In this document: piece by piece, positions 1 through 7,847 of the stretch | Position numbering within the stretch: position 1 is the stretch's first letter | How the letters are laid out: every line of letters begins with the position of its first letter | Source of the DNA: Porphyromonadaceae bacterium UBA7176 | GTDB taxonomy: Bacteria; Bacteroidota; Bacteroidia; Bacteroidales; Muribaculaceae | Direction: 5' to 3' | DNA length: 27,296 nt | Assembly (NCBI GenBank): GCA_002491245.1 | Contig: DKVO01000003.1 | Coordinates: 6,483-33,778 of the forward strand | Program-made: the position numbers and the translations under genes | Notes under the pieces: generated by a model | The model's database searches: none | Told to the model about the DNA's origin: nothing | What the model saw: the letters and a program-made list of their open reading frames with translations, nothing else

Positions 1-24
1 AAACTTCCAAACTTCCAAACTTCC
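1..24. repeat. three tandem copies of an 8-bp unit (AAACTTCC)
   Basis: The first 24 bases are three exact head-to-tail copies of AAACTTCC, followed by CAATAC and an AT-rich stretch up to the first start codon at 58. The array reaches the window edge, so its full length is unknown. It lies in the presumed 5' region of the fimbrial operon; no Bacteroidetes -7 box is evident in the remaining 33 bases before the gene, so the promoter probably lies outside the window. Confidence 0.7.
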
Positions 25-57
25 CAATACATCCTCTTACCTCATAATTTAAAAAGA

Positions 58-1536
58 ATGAAACGATTACAGGACATATTGATTTGTCTCGCGCTGATAC
101 TGAGTGTGTCGGGGCTGTGGTCGTGCAGCGAAGATGGCGACCAGGACACCGGCTCGACGTCGGAGGCGGAGATAGTGATGCGTCTTACGGTGAGCAACAC
201 GTCGGCAGGGTCGCGAGCACCTTCAGTTCCCGACGGCGGCTATGACCGCGGCGAGGGTTATGAGAACTATATCGATGTTGAAGGTCGCGATTTCCGCTTG
301 TATTTCTTTGATGGCAACAACCGCTATATATGTCCGGTGGAGGTTGCGCGGGTCTATCCGCTCGAATCGACGGCCACGTCGAAGACCTATATGGTGCATA
401 GCTTCGGCAAGTATCCTGCCGTGAAGGGTCAGGTGAAGGTGGTTGCTCTTGCGAACTGGCCTGAGTATCCGTCGGAAGCCGATCTTGTGAAGGACGTGAC
501 AACGATAGCTGATATCGCCGGCGGCCGCTATGCATTCGACGCTTCGAAGATGGAGCTGTCGGAGGAAAACAGGATACCTCTCTACGGAGTGACCGACAAG
601 ATGATGCTGACATACGACAGCAACAATACGGCCAACATAGGCACAATACATATGCTCCGCGCCTACGCCAAGGTGGAGGTTGACCTGAGCCCCAACTGTG
701 TGTATCCGATCGATTGGGTGAGGCTGAGCCGCTACAATACAGGAGGCTACTGCGCACCGCAGGGTGTTTTCTCCAGGTCGGAATATGTGTACGACAGCTA
801 CGACAAGGACTATACGACGACACCGTCGATACCGGACAATCTGGAGATTGATGAGTATCTACCTTTCATCAAGGTGAGTGACAGCCGATGGATCGCCTAT
901 GTGCCTGAATACAGGAATACAGACCGCCCCGATACCGAGAAATCGGTGATAGAGATAAGTTTCAGGGGATCGGACAGCGAGGTTGACCGTCTATATTTCG
1001 CGACATACGACCTGACCGCGTCGCCCAACCGTCCGGTGCAACACTTCGATGTGTTGAGGAATGTGTGGTATAAGTTCACGGTGGGTAAGAAATCGCCGCC
1101 AGTGGTGCAGGTTGTGCCTTACAACGAGGTTGACCTCGGTCCTTTGTTCGGCTTGCTTACCGACAGGGAGTTGTTGCCAATCTATAATGATGACGGCACG
1201 GTGCGCTACTGGTACGACCATGAGACGGGCGAGTACTTCGGCCCGGACAAGAAGACGCCTATCGACGACCCGTATGTGACGGTGCTTCAGCCTGAGGGCT
1301 GGGTGATCATACGCGACCTGAATGACCGCATAATCGGCTATTATAACCCGAAGGATGGTCAGTACTACAATACGGAAAAGAAACCGGTGCCATATCTTGA
1401 TATCGACGCAGCAACGGGGTGGACCATACTGCGCGACAAGGACGGCAAGGTGACGGGTTACTACGATGCCAAAAACGACAAATATTACGATACCGACAAA
1501 ATAACCGAAAAACCCTCACTGAGGGATAGTCAATGA
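58..1536 (+). CDS. fimbrillin-like (type V pilus family) lipoprotein with C-terminal aromatic repeats
   Basis: This 492-aa lipoprotein has a short signal peptide ending in the lipobox SGLWSC (Cys23), so it should be exported and lipidated. Ser-Arg-Ala follows at 52-54, matching the place where type V pilins of the FimA/Mfa1 kind are cut by an arginine-specific protease. The middle of the protein (about 55-345) looks like a fimbrillin double beta-domain and ends with LRNVWYKFTVGK (about 332-343), a segment type typical of these pilins. After it the protein does not stop but carries three repeats (372-492) with the pattern W-x-I-x-RD...GYY...YY. It is the first gene of the operon and overlaps the next by 4 bp (ATGA). 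It pairs best with the third gene, since both have SRA followed by GYDR. Role as a pilus subunit is inferred from family features; the exact subfamily is not certain. Confidence 0.75.
   Translation: MKRLQDILICLALILSVSGLWSCSEDGDQDTGSTSEAEIVMRLTVSNTSAGSRAPSVPDGGYDRGEGYENYIDVEGRDFRLYFFDGNNRYICPVEVARVYPLESTATSKTYMVHSFGKYPAVKGQVKVVALANWPEYPSEADLVKDVTTIADIAGGRYAFDASKMELSEENRIPLYGVTDKMMLTYDSNNTANIGTIHMLRAYAKVEVDLSPNCVYPIDWVRLSRYNTGGYCAPQGVFSRSEYVYDSYDKDYTTTPSIPDNLEIDEYLPFIKVSDSRWIAYVPEYRNTDRPDTEKSVIEISFRGSDSEVDRLYFATYDLTASPNRPVQHFDVLRNVWYKFTVGKKSPPVVQVVPYNEVDLGPLFGLLTDRELLPIYNDDGTVRYWYDHETGEYFGPDKKTPIDDPYVTVLQPEGWVIIRDLNDRIIGYYNPKDGQYYNTEKKPVPYLDIDAATGWTILRDKDGKVTGYYDAKNDKYYDTDKITEKPSLRDSQ
1171..1533 (+). 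repeat. three ~40-residue protein repeats at the C-terminus of the first fimbrillin-like protein
   Basis: Residues 372-414, 415-454 and 455-492 align with one another. Units two and three begin WVIIRD and WTILRD, continue to GYY plus a charged turn, then QYYNT or KYYDT and a lysine-rich linker. Unit one is more diverged (PIYNDDG, YWYD, EYFG). The repeats are visible at protein level; DNA identity is lower, so this is an old duplication rather than a slippage array. Confidence 0.8.
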
Positions 1537-4500
1537 CAATGAAATTGCGACATATCATGTACCTTTTTGCCGCCTTGATAAGCATGGCGGCACTTTGGGC
1601 CTGTGAAGACGATTTCAATCCAGGCGACGGCGGCATAGTTGACGGATCAGTGGTCACAGTGCCGGTAAGCATCAGTTTTGACGCGGAGACAGGCGTCGAT
1701 GTAACAAGCCGTGCCCTCGGGCCTCAAGCCGGAGAGGCAATCCAGAATATCAATTCGTTCTGGATGGTGATCTACCGTGAAGACGGTTCTTTATACAAGA
1801 AATATCATATCCGAGAGAACGGCAGCAATGTGTACGAGCATCCGGGCGAGATCAGCAATATCAAATATGATGGCGACAGCGACAACCGCCTGCCCGAGGA
1901 GGGAAATCTTGGCGACAAGGCTGCCGGACGGCTCCAGTTTGACTTGCAGCTTGAGTCGAAACCCTACTATATCTACGGCGTGGCTAATGTGAAGGACTTC
2001 GGCTCGAAGGTTGTGGACACGCGCGATCAGCTCAAGGGCATAGAGTGCCAATGGGACAGCATAAAGATAGAGAACAACAGCGAGATGTTCGGTGTTTTCT
2101 CGATCGGGCCCAAGCGCGATGCGGACGATGTAAACCCTATAACCGTGAAGGTGAAGGACGGAAAGGTTCAGCAGCTTCACTGCTGGCTGCGGAGGCTTGC
2201 GTCGAAGGTGACGATAGCTTTCGACGGGTCGGAGCTTTATGACAACGTGGAGGTGTATATCGACACGATCATGATCTGCGACGTGGCCAAGAAGTGCTAT
2301 CTCGGCTTACCTAACCACCCAGGGCAAAAGTCGGCAGAGGACCCGGAGACGCGTCTGCCGTCGGATCAGCGCTACGAGGTGGAAAATGGGGTGTACCGTT
2401 TCGGCGGTATCGAGGTGATACAGAAACCGACGCAGGCCGATACCAAGACTATGACGCCTCAGACGTGGTACCACATCTGCAACTCGACGCATATCTACGG
2501 CGGCTCGGGTGGCACGGCGGCTGACAAGCCTGAAATCAACGAGGAAAAGCACCTGCACACGTCGCAGGCTCTCTATTTCTACGAAAACCTCCAGGGCGAG
2601 GGCAAGGACAAGAAGCAGAGCCTGGACGGAGTGAATATATGGAAGCCTAACCCAAAGGAGGACGACCTTGAGTCGGGCTGGAAGGACGGCAAGGCTTACG
2701 GCACATACATAGAGGTGCGCGGCTACTACCGCAACACAGCACCTGACGGCAGCGTGAGCTCGGGCTGGATCAAATACCGCTTCATGCTGGGGCAGGATGC
2801 TGAGAAAGACTATAATGCGCTGCGCAACCACCACTACAAGGTGACACTGAAGCTTCGCGGCTATGGCAACGACTACGACTGGCATATCGACTACAAGGAG
2901 GAGACGGGTATATTTATCACCACGCCACAGTTCATATCGTACCTGTATAACAAGTCGATGTATGCGACGGTGAAAATCGTGGGCGAGATGGAACCCGGAA
3001 CAACGTTGCGCGCCGATATACTGCCGAGCCAGGACAACAATTTCGTGGAGTGGGGACCGTGGGGCGATGACAAGGCCAATGCTGACGGCGAGATAGAGTT
3101 TCCCAACCCTAACGGGAAGACTGTAGACGGGCACAGTGTCTATTACAAGAACAATCTGGCTGATCTTGCGACGGGTCCGTGGACTTCGTTCCTGTCGCTG
3201 CGCAAGACCAATGTACTGCGTATAGAGCCGGAGGACAACAGTGGCGTACAATCGTGGCAGATAAACGCCGGCGAGGCTCTCAAGATACTGAAAAAGAACT
3301 ATGAAGACAATAACAAGGGCTGGCGCGTATATGCAGTGAATGCATCGGAAGTACCTGCTACCGACGATACTGACGGAGCTTACTCGATGCAGGAGACCCG
3401 TAAGCGCAAGAATGACGACGGAAGCGAGGTGACTGTAGAGCGCCTCTACCGCATACCACTCTATACCCGAGCCAAGGAGCTTGTGACAAAGACGGGCTTT
3501 ACGGGCAACAACCCATATGTGGCTTATCCGCGCAAGATGACGGTGCGCTTCACCGCGAGCGTCCGCGATGAGGTGACGGGTGCTTTCACTCCTCGTCATT
3601 TCGACCTCGATATAATACAGGTGCGCCGCGTTGTCAACCCCAAGGGTATATGGCGCGAGGCCGGTAGTTCTGATGAATTTGAAGTGACTCTGATGCGTCT
3701 GCCCAAGGATGACGCGGAGAAGTTTGTCGATTTCGTGTCGGTGGGCAAGTGGAGCGCCGAGGTAGTGAGTCAGTCGGACCCGGTGATATCGCTGTCGTCG
3801 ACCGAGGCTGGCAGCGGCACTACGGCGCAGGCCAATACGCGGCGAATAGAGGGCGAGGACGAGTGCCCGATCAACTTTAAAGTGAATTTCCACGGAGCGC
3901 AGTCGGGCTTCGCGATCATACGTATCCGCTACCACAACTATACGTGCGAGCACGATATCTTCTGCATGGTGGGTGACAAACCCGTACAGATGGACCCGAC
4001 CAAGAATGTGTGGTGGCGTCCGACTAATGTGTACAGGTTTGAGAAGGATGGCACGGCAGTGTTTGCCAAATCGCCGCTACAGGAGGGATCGCTCTTCCGC
4101 CGCGGCAGCTTGACGGCAATCACGCCCGACAACAATCCGGTGAATGCTGTACATATCAGTTCGGGTCAGGACCAGTCGCTTCAGGTACTCGAGCCCGGCT
4201 CCACGGCCAAGACTGCGGCAACATGGAAGAGCCTCAAGGGCAAGAAGGATGATGCGCTATTCAAGAAGTGGACAATCAAGAATGCCAATGAACGCGTTGC
4301 CGACTGCGATATGGACTTCTACTCAATCGCAGATCTGAACGGTAATCTTAACTTCCCGATAAAGAAGGCCTATGGCGTGCTTTATGGAGAGGGAGCGAGC
4401 AAACCGGCCGAGAATGTGGAAGATGCCTACGGCTACGACAGTGAGACGGGCGAGGAGTCGGCAAAGGGCATGAGAGGAGTGTTTGTGTACAACGAGACGA

Positions 4501-5066
4501 ACGCGCGCACGATCTTCCTGCCGATAGGTAAGTCGGGCCACGGCCGCCGCAAGGGTATAGTGAACTGGAACCCGACCCCGAAGGACGTGCCCGGAACGAT
4601 GAGGTATGCCAACCGGTCGGCCTACTGGACTTTTGCCAATATGACCCAACCCATATTCGCGGACCTCTATCGCCGTCCGGGTGCGATATATTGGTGCGAG
4701 ACTCTATATACTGACCCTAATATCATCCATAAAAAGGGTGCAGACAATAAATTTCTCAAAGATAGCGATGGTAATCCGGTGTTTATTGTGAACAAGTCGT
4801 CGTCGTTCGACATCAACTACTTCAGTATGGGCTTCGAGGGCTTCTCGAATGGTTCTATCGAAGCCAGAGGTTCGGCGGATAACAGCGAGTCGGATGCTTG
4901 CTTTATCCGTACGGTGACAACTACCCCCCCAATAACTCGTTGCATACCAGTAATTTACAACGTTCTGTCAAGGCTCCGCCACCTGGTGGCGGCCCTGACG
5001 GGACGTGTTGCGTCGTGCATATGGGCTAAGGCCAGTCATACTATAGAATTTGAAGATTATCTATGA
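1533..5066 (+). CDS. large fimbrillin-related lipoprotein (DUF4906-like), C-terminal frame uncertain
   Basis: This 1177-aa lipoprotein has the lipobox MAALWAC (Cys24). SRALGP at 59-64 is followed by INSFWMVIYREDG, which closely matches SRAMGP and INSWWVMLVGADG in the 426-aa protein two genes downstream. The N-terminal part (to about 455) is pilin-like and includes LRNHHYKVTLKLRG near 428. About 700 further residues follow, containing RRVVNPKGIWR and RYHNYTCEHDIF, which I associate with large Bacteroidales fimbrial accessory lipoproteins; the DUF4906 assignment is from memory. The start was chosen because it overlaps the previous stop (ATGA); Met3 is an alternative. The frame as read ends in a 4-bp overlap with the next gene, but a C7 tract at 4924-4930 precedes an atypical hydrophobic tail. 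One base fewer or more there could give an alternative end, TAA at 5029-5031. Confidence 0.7.
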   Translation: MTMKLRHIMYLFAALISMAALWACEDDFNPGDGGIVDGSVVTVPVSISFDAETGVDVTSRALGPQAGEAIQNINSFWMVIYREDGSLYKKYHIRENGSNVYEHPGEISNIKYDGDSDNRLPEEGNLGDKAAGRLQFDLQLESKPYYIYGVANVKDFGSKVVDTRDQLKGIECQWDSIKIENNSEMFGVFSIGPKRDADDVNPITVKVKDGKVQQLHCWLRRLASKVTIAFDGSELYDNVEVYIDTIMICDVAKKCYLGLPNHPGQKSAEDPETRLPSDQRYEVENGVYRFGGIEVIQKPTQADTKTMTPQTWYHICNSTHIYGGSGGTAADKPEINEEKHLHTSQALYFYENLQGEGKDKKQSLDGVNIWKPNPKEDDLESGWKDGKAYGTYIEVRGYYRNTAPDGSVSSGWIKYRFMLGQDAEKDYNALRNHHYKVTLKLRGYGNDYDWHIDYKEETGIFITTPQFISYLYNKSMYATVKIVGEMEPGTTLRADILPSQDNNFVEWGPWGDDKANADGEIEFPNPNGKTVDGHSVYYKNNLADLATGPWTSFLSLRKTNVLRIEPEDNSGVQSWQINAGEALKILKKNYEDNNKGWRVYAVNASEVPATDDTDGAYSMQETRKRKNDDGSEVTVERLYRIPLYTRAKELVTKTGFTGNNPYVAYPRKMTVRFTASVRDEVTGAFTPRHFDLDIIQVRRVVNPKGIWREAGSSDEFEVTLMRLPKDDAEKFVDFVSVGKWSAEVVSQSDPVISLSSTEAGSGTTAQANTRRIEGEDECPINFKVNFHGAQSGFAIIRIRYHNYTCEHDIFCMVGDKPVQMDPTKNVWWRPTNVYRFEKDGTAVFAKSPLQEGSLFRRGSLTAITPDNNPVNAVHISSGQDQSLQVLEPGSTAKTAATWKSLKGKKDDALFKKWTIKNANERVADCDMDFYSIADLNGNLNFPIKKAYGVLYGEGASKPAENVEDAYGYDSETGEESAKGMRGVFVYNETNARTIFLPIGKSGHGRRKGIVNWNPTPKDVPGTMRYANRSAYWTFANMTQPIFADLYRRPGAIYWCETLYTDPNIIHKKGADNKFLKDSDGNPVFIVNKSSSFDINYFSMGFEGFSNGSIEARGSADNSESDACFIRTVTTTPPITRCIPVIYNVLSRLRHLVAALTGRVASCIWAKASHTIEFEDYL
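4924..4930 (+). repeat. C7 homopolymer inside the 3' end of the large fimbrillin-related gene
   Basis: Seven consecutive C bases lie just after codons for the conserved-looking segment SDACFIRTV. With seven Cs the frame runs on to the stop at 5064-5066. Reading in the alternative frame gives a hydrophilic, proline- and glycine-rich tail (PPNNSLHTSNLQR...) that stops at 5029-5031. Either a sequencing indel or slippage-based variation is possible. Confidence 0.6.
4976..4992. repeat. 17-bp perfect palindrome near the end of the large fimbrillin-related gene
   Basis: CCGCCACC-T-GGTGGCGG is a perfect inverted repeat with a one-base centre, 45 bases after the C7 tract. No T-run follows, so it is not a convincing terminator. 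It may fold in the mRNA ahead of the next start codon at 5063. Confidence 0.5.
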
Positions 5067-6556
5067 AACGACTACTTAATAGTATTGCATATTTATCGAT
5101 AGTTTTGGCGACCATGTTGTGTTCGTGTGTCGCCGAAGAACCGCAGTCGCCGACAGATACCGAACGAGAAGGCACTTATCTGAGCCTTCGTATCGGTGGT
5201 CGAGGCTTCGGCGGTAGCCGTGCCGGAGTGGCGGAGGGCTATGACCGCGAGGATGCCCTGAGGAATGAGAACACGATATACAATCTGACTCTATTTTTTC
5301 TTCGCGGCGCTACCGACATCAATGATGATGATGCGAATATCTACGGTGCGCACTATATAGGGCGCAGCCCCGACCTCCATGAGGGCGGCGAGGCGAGATA
5401 TACAGTCGATATCCCTGACCTTAAGCCGATGCCGGGCGACCGGGTGATTGTGGTGGTGAACATGGGCGACCTGAGTGGTATCGGCAGTGCGCCTGCCCTG
5501 CGCGAGGCTACATCGAGAGGATGGCGCGAGAGTGGCTCGCTGGCAGAATATGATATGTTCGCGATGTCGTCGTGCCGCACGGACGACGGTTATATAGTCA
5601 ATCCTTTGGCAGGCAGCACATCGGCAGCCGGTTCGCGCGAGAACCCGTTGAGCGTGAGTGTGTCGGTAGAGCGTCTGGCGGCGCGAATAGATCTGTGGTT
5701 CGACCGAAAGAATATTGAAGGGGACAAGCTTGCCTACAATACGTCGGGAGGCACGGGGCGTGTGTATGTGACCGATGTCGCGCCGACCAATGTGATGAAG
5801 CAACCGACATATGTGCTCAAGCATGTGAGCGCCGGGACGGGAAGTCTCGGGCCAGTGACAGTGTGCGGCGAGGAGTATCTCGGCGACGACGGCCTGCCGA
5901 GCAACTATGTGGTGGAGCCGACGAGCACCAGAAAGGGTGATGCGACGCTGTTGGAGGGGTGGTATGGCGATAGCCGTGCCGGCCTTTTCGAGTCGCCGGC
6001 GCCGATGGTGAGGTGGTATCCGCTTGGTGGTTTCCTTGGCGACAGCCGTCTGCTCCAGAACACGAAGGGCGAACATGAGGTGGCGATGACGATAGCGTAT
6101 GCAAACGAGAACACGTATGAGGCATCGGCAGCGACTGCGGACCATGTGACGGGGCTTGCGGTGAAGGCAGTCTTCACACCCGACGGGATGGCTTATGGCC
6201 AGGATTTCTGGCGAGTGGCAGCTGCGGACCTCGACGAGAGCAAGAGCCGCTATTTCGGGAGTGAGGCGGAGGCGCGTGATTTTGCGGCGTCGAATGCCGG
6301 TTATCTGTCTCCGGTGCACTATCCCGGCGGAGTGTGCTACTACAGCATATGGCTCAGGCACAGGCTTGAAAACACGTCGGAAGAATTGGTGTACCCGATG
6401 GAGTTCGGGACGGTGCGCAACCATATCTACCGGGTTGGCTTCGGTTTCCGCGGCCCGGGAACGACCCATATCGATATAAAAAAGCCGGAACAGCATGTGG
6501 CAGAGCTTTATGTGCGTGAATGGAACTTCCGCCGGCTGGGGAGTATAATAATGTGA
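5063..6556 (+). CDS. fimbrillin-like (Mfa1/FimA-type) lipoprotein
   Basis: This 497-aa lipoprotein has a signal peptide with lipobox ATMLCSC (Cys20 or Cys22) and an SRAG site at 52-55 that resembles the maturation site of type V pilins. The sequence after the site, GYDREDALRNENTIYNL, resembles the same place in the first gene of the operon. It ends in the classical pilin manner: MEFGTVRNHIYRVGFGFRG (about 445-463) followed by one more predicted strand (ELYVREWNFR), with no added C-terminal domain. Of the four lipoproteins it is therefore the best candidate for a polymerising stalk subunit. It overlaps the preceding frame by 4 bp and is followed after 10 bp by the next gene. Which subunit type it is cannot be settled from the sequence alone. 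Confidence 0.75.
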   Translation: MKRLLNSIAYLSIVLATMLCSCVAEEPQSPTDTEREGTYLSLRIGGRGFGGSRAGVAEGYDREDALRNENTIYNLTLFFLRGATDINDDDANIYGAHYIGRSPDLHEGGEARYTVDIPDLKPMPGDRVIVVVNMGDLSGIGSAPALREATSRGWRESGSLAEYDMFAMSSCRTDDGYIVNPLAGSTSAAGSRENPLSVSVSVERLAARIDLWFDRKNIEGDKLAYNTSGGTGRVYVTDVAPTNVMKQPTYVLKHVSAGTGSLGPVTVCGEEYLGDDGLPSNYVVEPTSTRKGDATLLEGWYGDSRAGLFESPAPMVRWYPLGGFLGDSRLLQNTKGEHEVAMTIAYANENTYEASAATADHVTGLAVKAVFTPDGMAYGQDFWRVAAADLDESKSRYFGSEAEARDFAASNAGYLSPVHYPGGVCYYSIWLRHRLENTSEELVYPMEFGTVRNHIYRVGFGFRGPGTTHIDIKKPEQHVAELYVREWNFRRLGSIIM

Positions 6557-6566
6557 GATACATACC

Positions 6567-7847
6567 ATGATGATAAAGAGAGCGATATATATAGTTGCGG
6601 CGATGGCGCTGCTATGGTCGTGCAGCAGCACGGATGAACCGTCGGCTGCAGTCAAGGCCGGATTTTCGATAAAAAGCCGCGCGATGGGCCCGGTGTCGGA
6701 TAATGAACTAATCAACAGCTGGTGGGTGATGCTTGTTGGCGCAGACGGTGTGATCGCCGATGTTGCCGAGGGCACTGCCGCCGGAGTGGAGAGGCAGAGC
6801 TTCGAAACTGAGGTGAACAAGGGCGTCTACCGGGTGTATGCGTTCGCCAATATCGGCCGTGGTGCGCTCGCGCGCGCACTTGGGCTGGAGCCGACGGCGT
6901 TTGATAAGGGCGCTGTGCTTGCTGCGGATTTCGATGGCAGGACGATGGACCACGGCGCTATAATGGACGCTGACGAGGAGGTGCCGATGAGCGGCCGGCT
7001 CGGCGGAGTGCGTATCAGCGACCGTGTGGAGGAGTCGTTCGCCATAGAGGTAGTGAGGATGTGGGGCAAGGTGGAGTTTGAATTCTCGAACTCGTCGGGC
7101 CGCGATATCGAGGTGACGGGGGTGACGTTCGGCCCGTTGTACAGCGGCCCTGCCGCGCTTTTCGCCTACGGTGTGCCGGGCAAACCGGAACTTGCCGAAG
7201 GGGTGAAGGAGCACGCACAGGTGGAGTATGCGTTCGGTGAGGCTGCGTCTGTGCCGGCTGGCAGTGATGGAGTGGCGACACGTCATTTCTATGTCCATGA
7301 GACAACGAGCGAGGCGCATCCGACGGGTAAATACCGCTTGTCGGTGAAGCTGAGGCGCGATGGGGCAGAGTCGGAGGAGCTGTTTGCGCTGACTGAAGAC
7401 CTGACATGGATCAACCGCAACGACCATATATTGATACCGATAGATTTTCTTGACTGGTCGTTGCGCTTCGACTGCAAGTTCGCACCACCGATCGGTGGCT
7501 ATCCGGCAGTGCTTATCGAGGAGGTGAATGAGGAGTATTATATCAGATTCGGCTCGTCGGGCCGCTTTACGCTCAGCGCCTTGGTGCGCGAGGGCCCTGA
7601 TGGCGATTACCTTAGCCCTGACCGGATGGAGTTTGATATCGTGTCGGTGGAAGACCCTGCCGGAATACTGGATGGAAAGCCTGTGGCCGAGGACGGAGGA
7701 GTGACGGGCTATCTGTCGGACCAGCCCGGCCCTGATGGCGGCGAACGCCTCGGACGGGCGACAATAGAGTTGGCTGTGAGGGTGAAAGACGGCCCGGCCG
7801 ACCATGTGTTCAACCGCAAGTTTTACATCATACGCGATAAAAAATGA
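6567..7847 (+). CDS. fimbrillin-related accessory lipoprotein
   Basis: This 426-aa lipoprotein begins with a short signal peptide and the lipobox ALLWSC (Cys19). SRAMGP at 37-42 and INSWWVMLVGADG directly after it mark it as a shorter relative of the 1177-aa protein encoded upstream. The region around 283-292 (WINRNDHILIPIDFLDW) corresponds to the RN-containing pilin segment, and about 130 residues follow with no recognised domain. Met2 (ATGATGATA context) is an equally possible start. It ends in a 4-bp ATGA overlap with the 2042-aa gene, so the two are probably translationally coupled. A tip, adaptor or anchor role is plausible by comparison with Mfa2-Mfa4 and FimC-FimE, but this is inference. 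Confidence 0.7.
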   Translation: MMIKRAIYIVAAMALLWSCSSTDEPSAAVKAGFSIKSRAMGPVSDNELINSWWVMLVGADGVIADVAEGTAAGVERQSFETEVNKGVYRVYAFANIGRGALARALGLEPTAFDKGAVLAADFDGRTMDHGAIMDADEEVPMSGRLGGVRISDRVEESFAIEVVRMWGKVEFEFSNSSGRDIEVTGVTFGPLYSGPAALFAYGVPGKPELAEGVKEHAQVEYAFGEAASVPAGSDGVATRHFYVHETTSEAHPTGKYRLSVKLRRDGAESEELFALTEDLTWINRNDHILIPIDFLDWSLRFDCKFAPPIGGYPAVLIEEVNEEYYIRFGSSGRFTLSALVREGPDGDYLSPDRMEFDIVSVEDPAGILDGKPVAEDGGVTGYLSDQPGPDGGERLGRATIELAVRVKDGPADHVFNRKFYIIRDKK

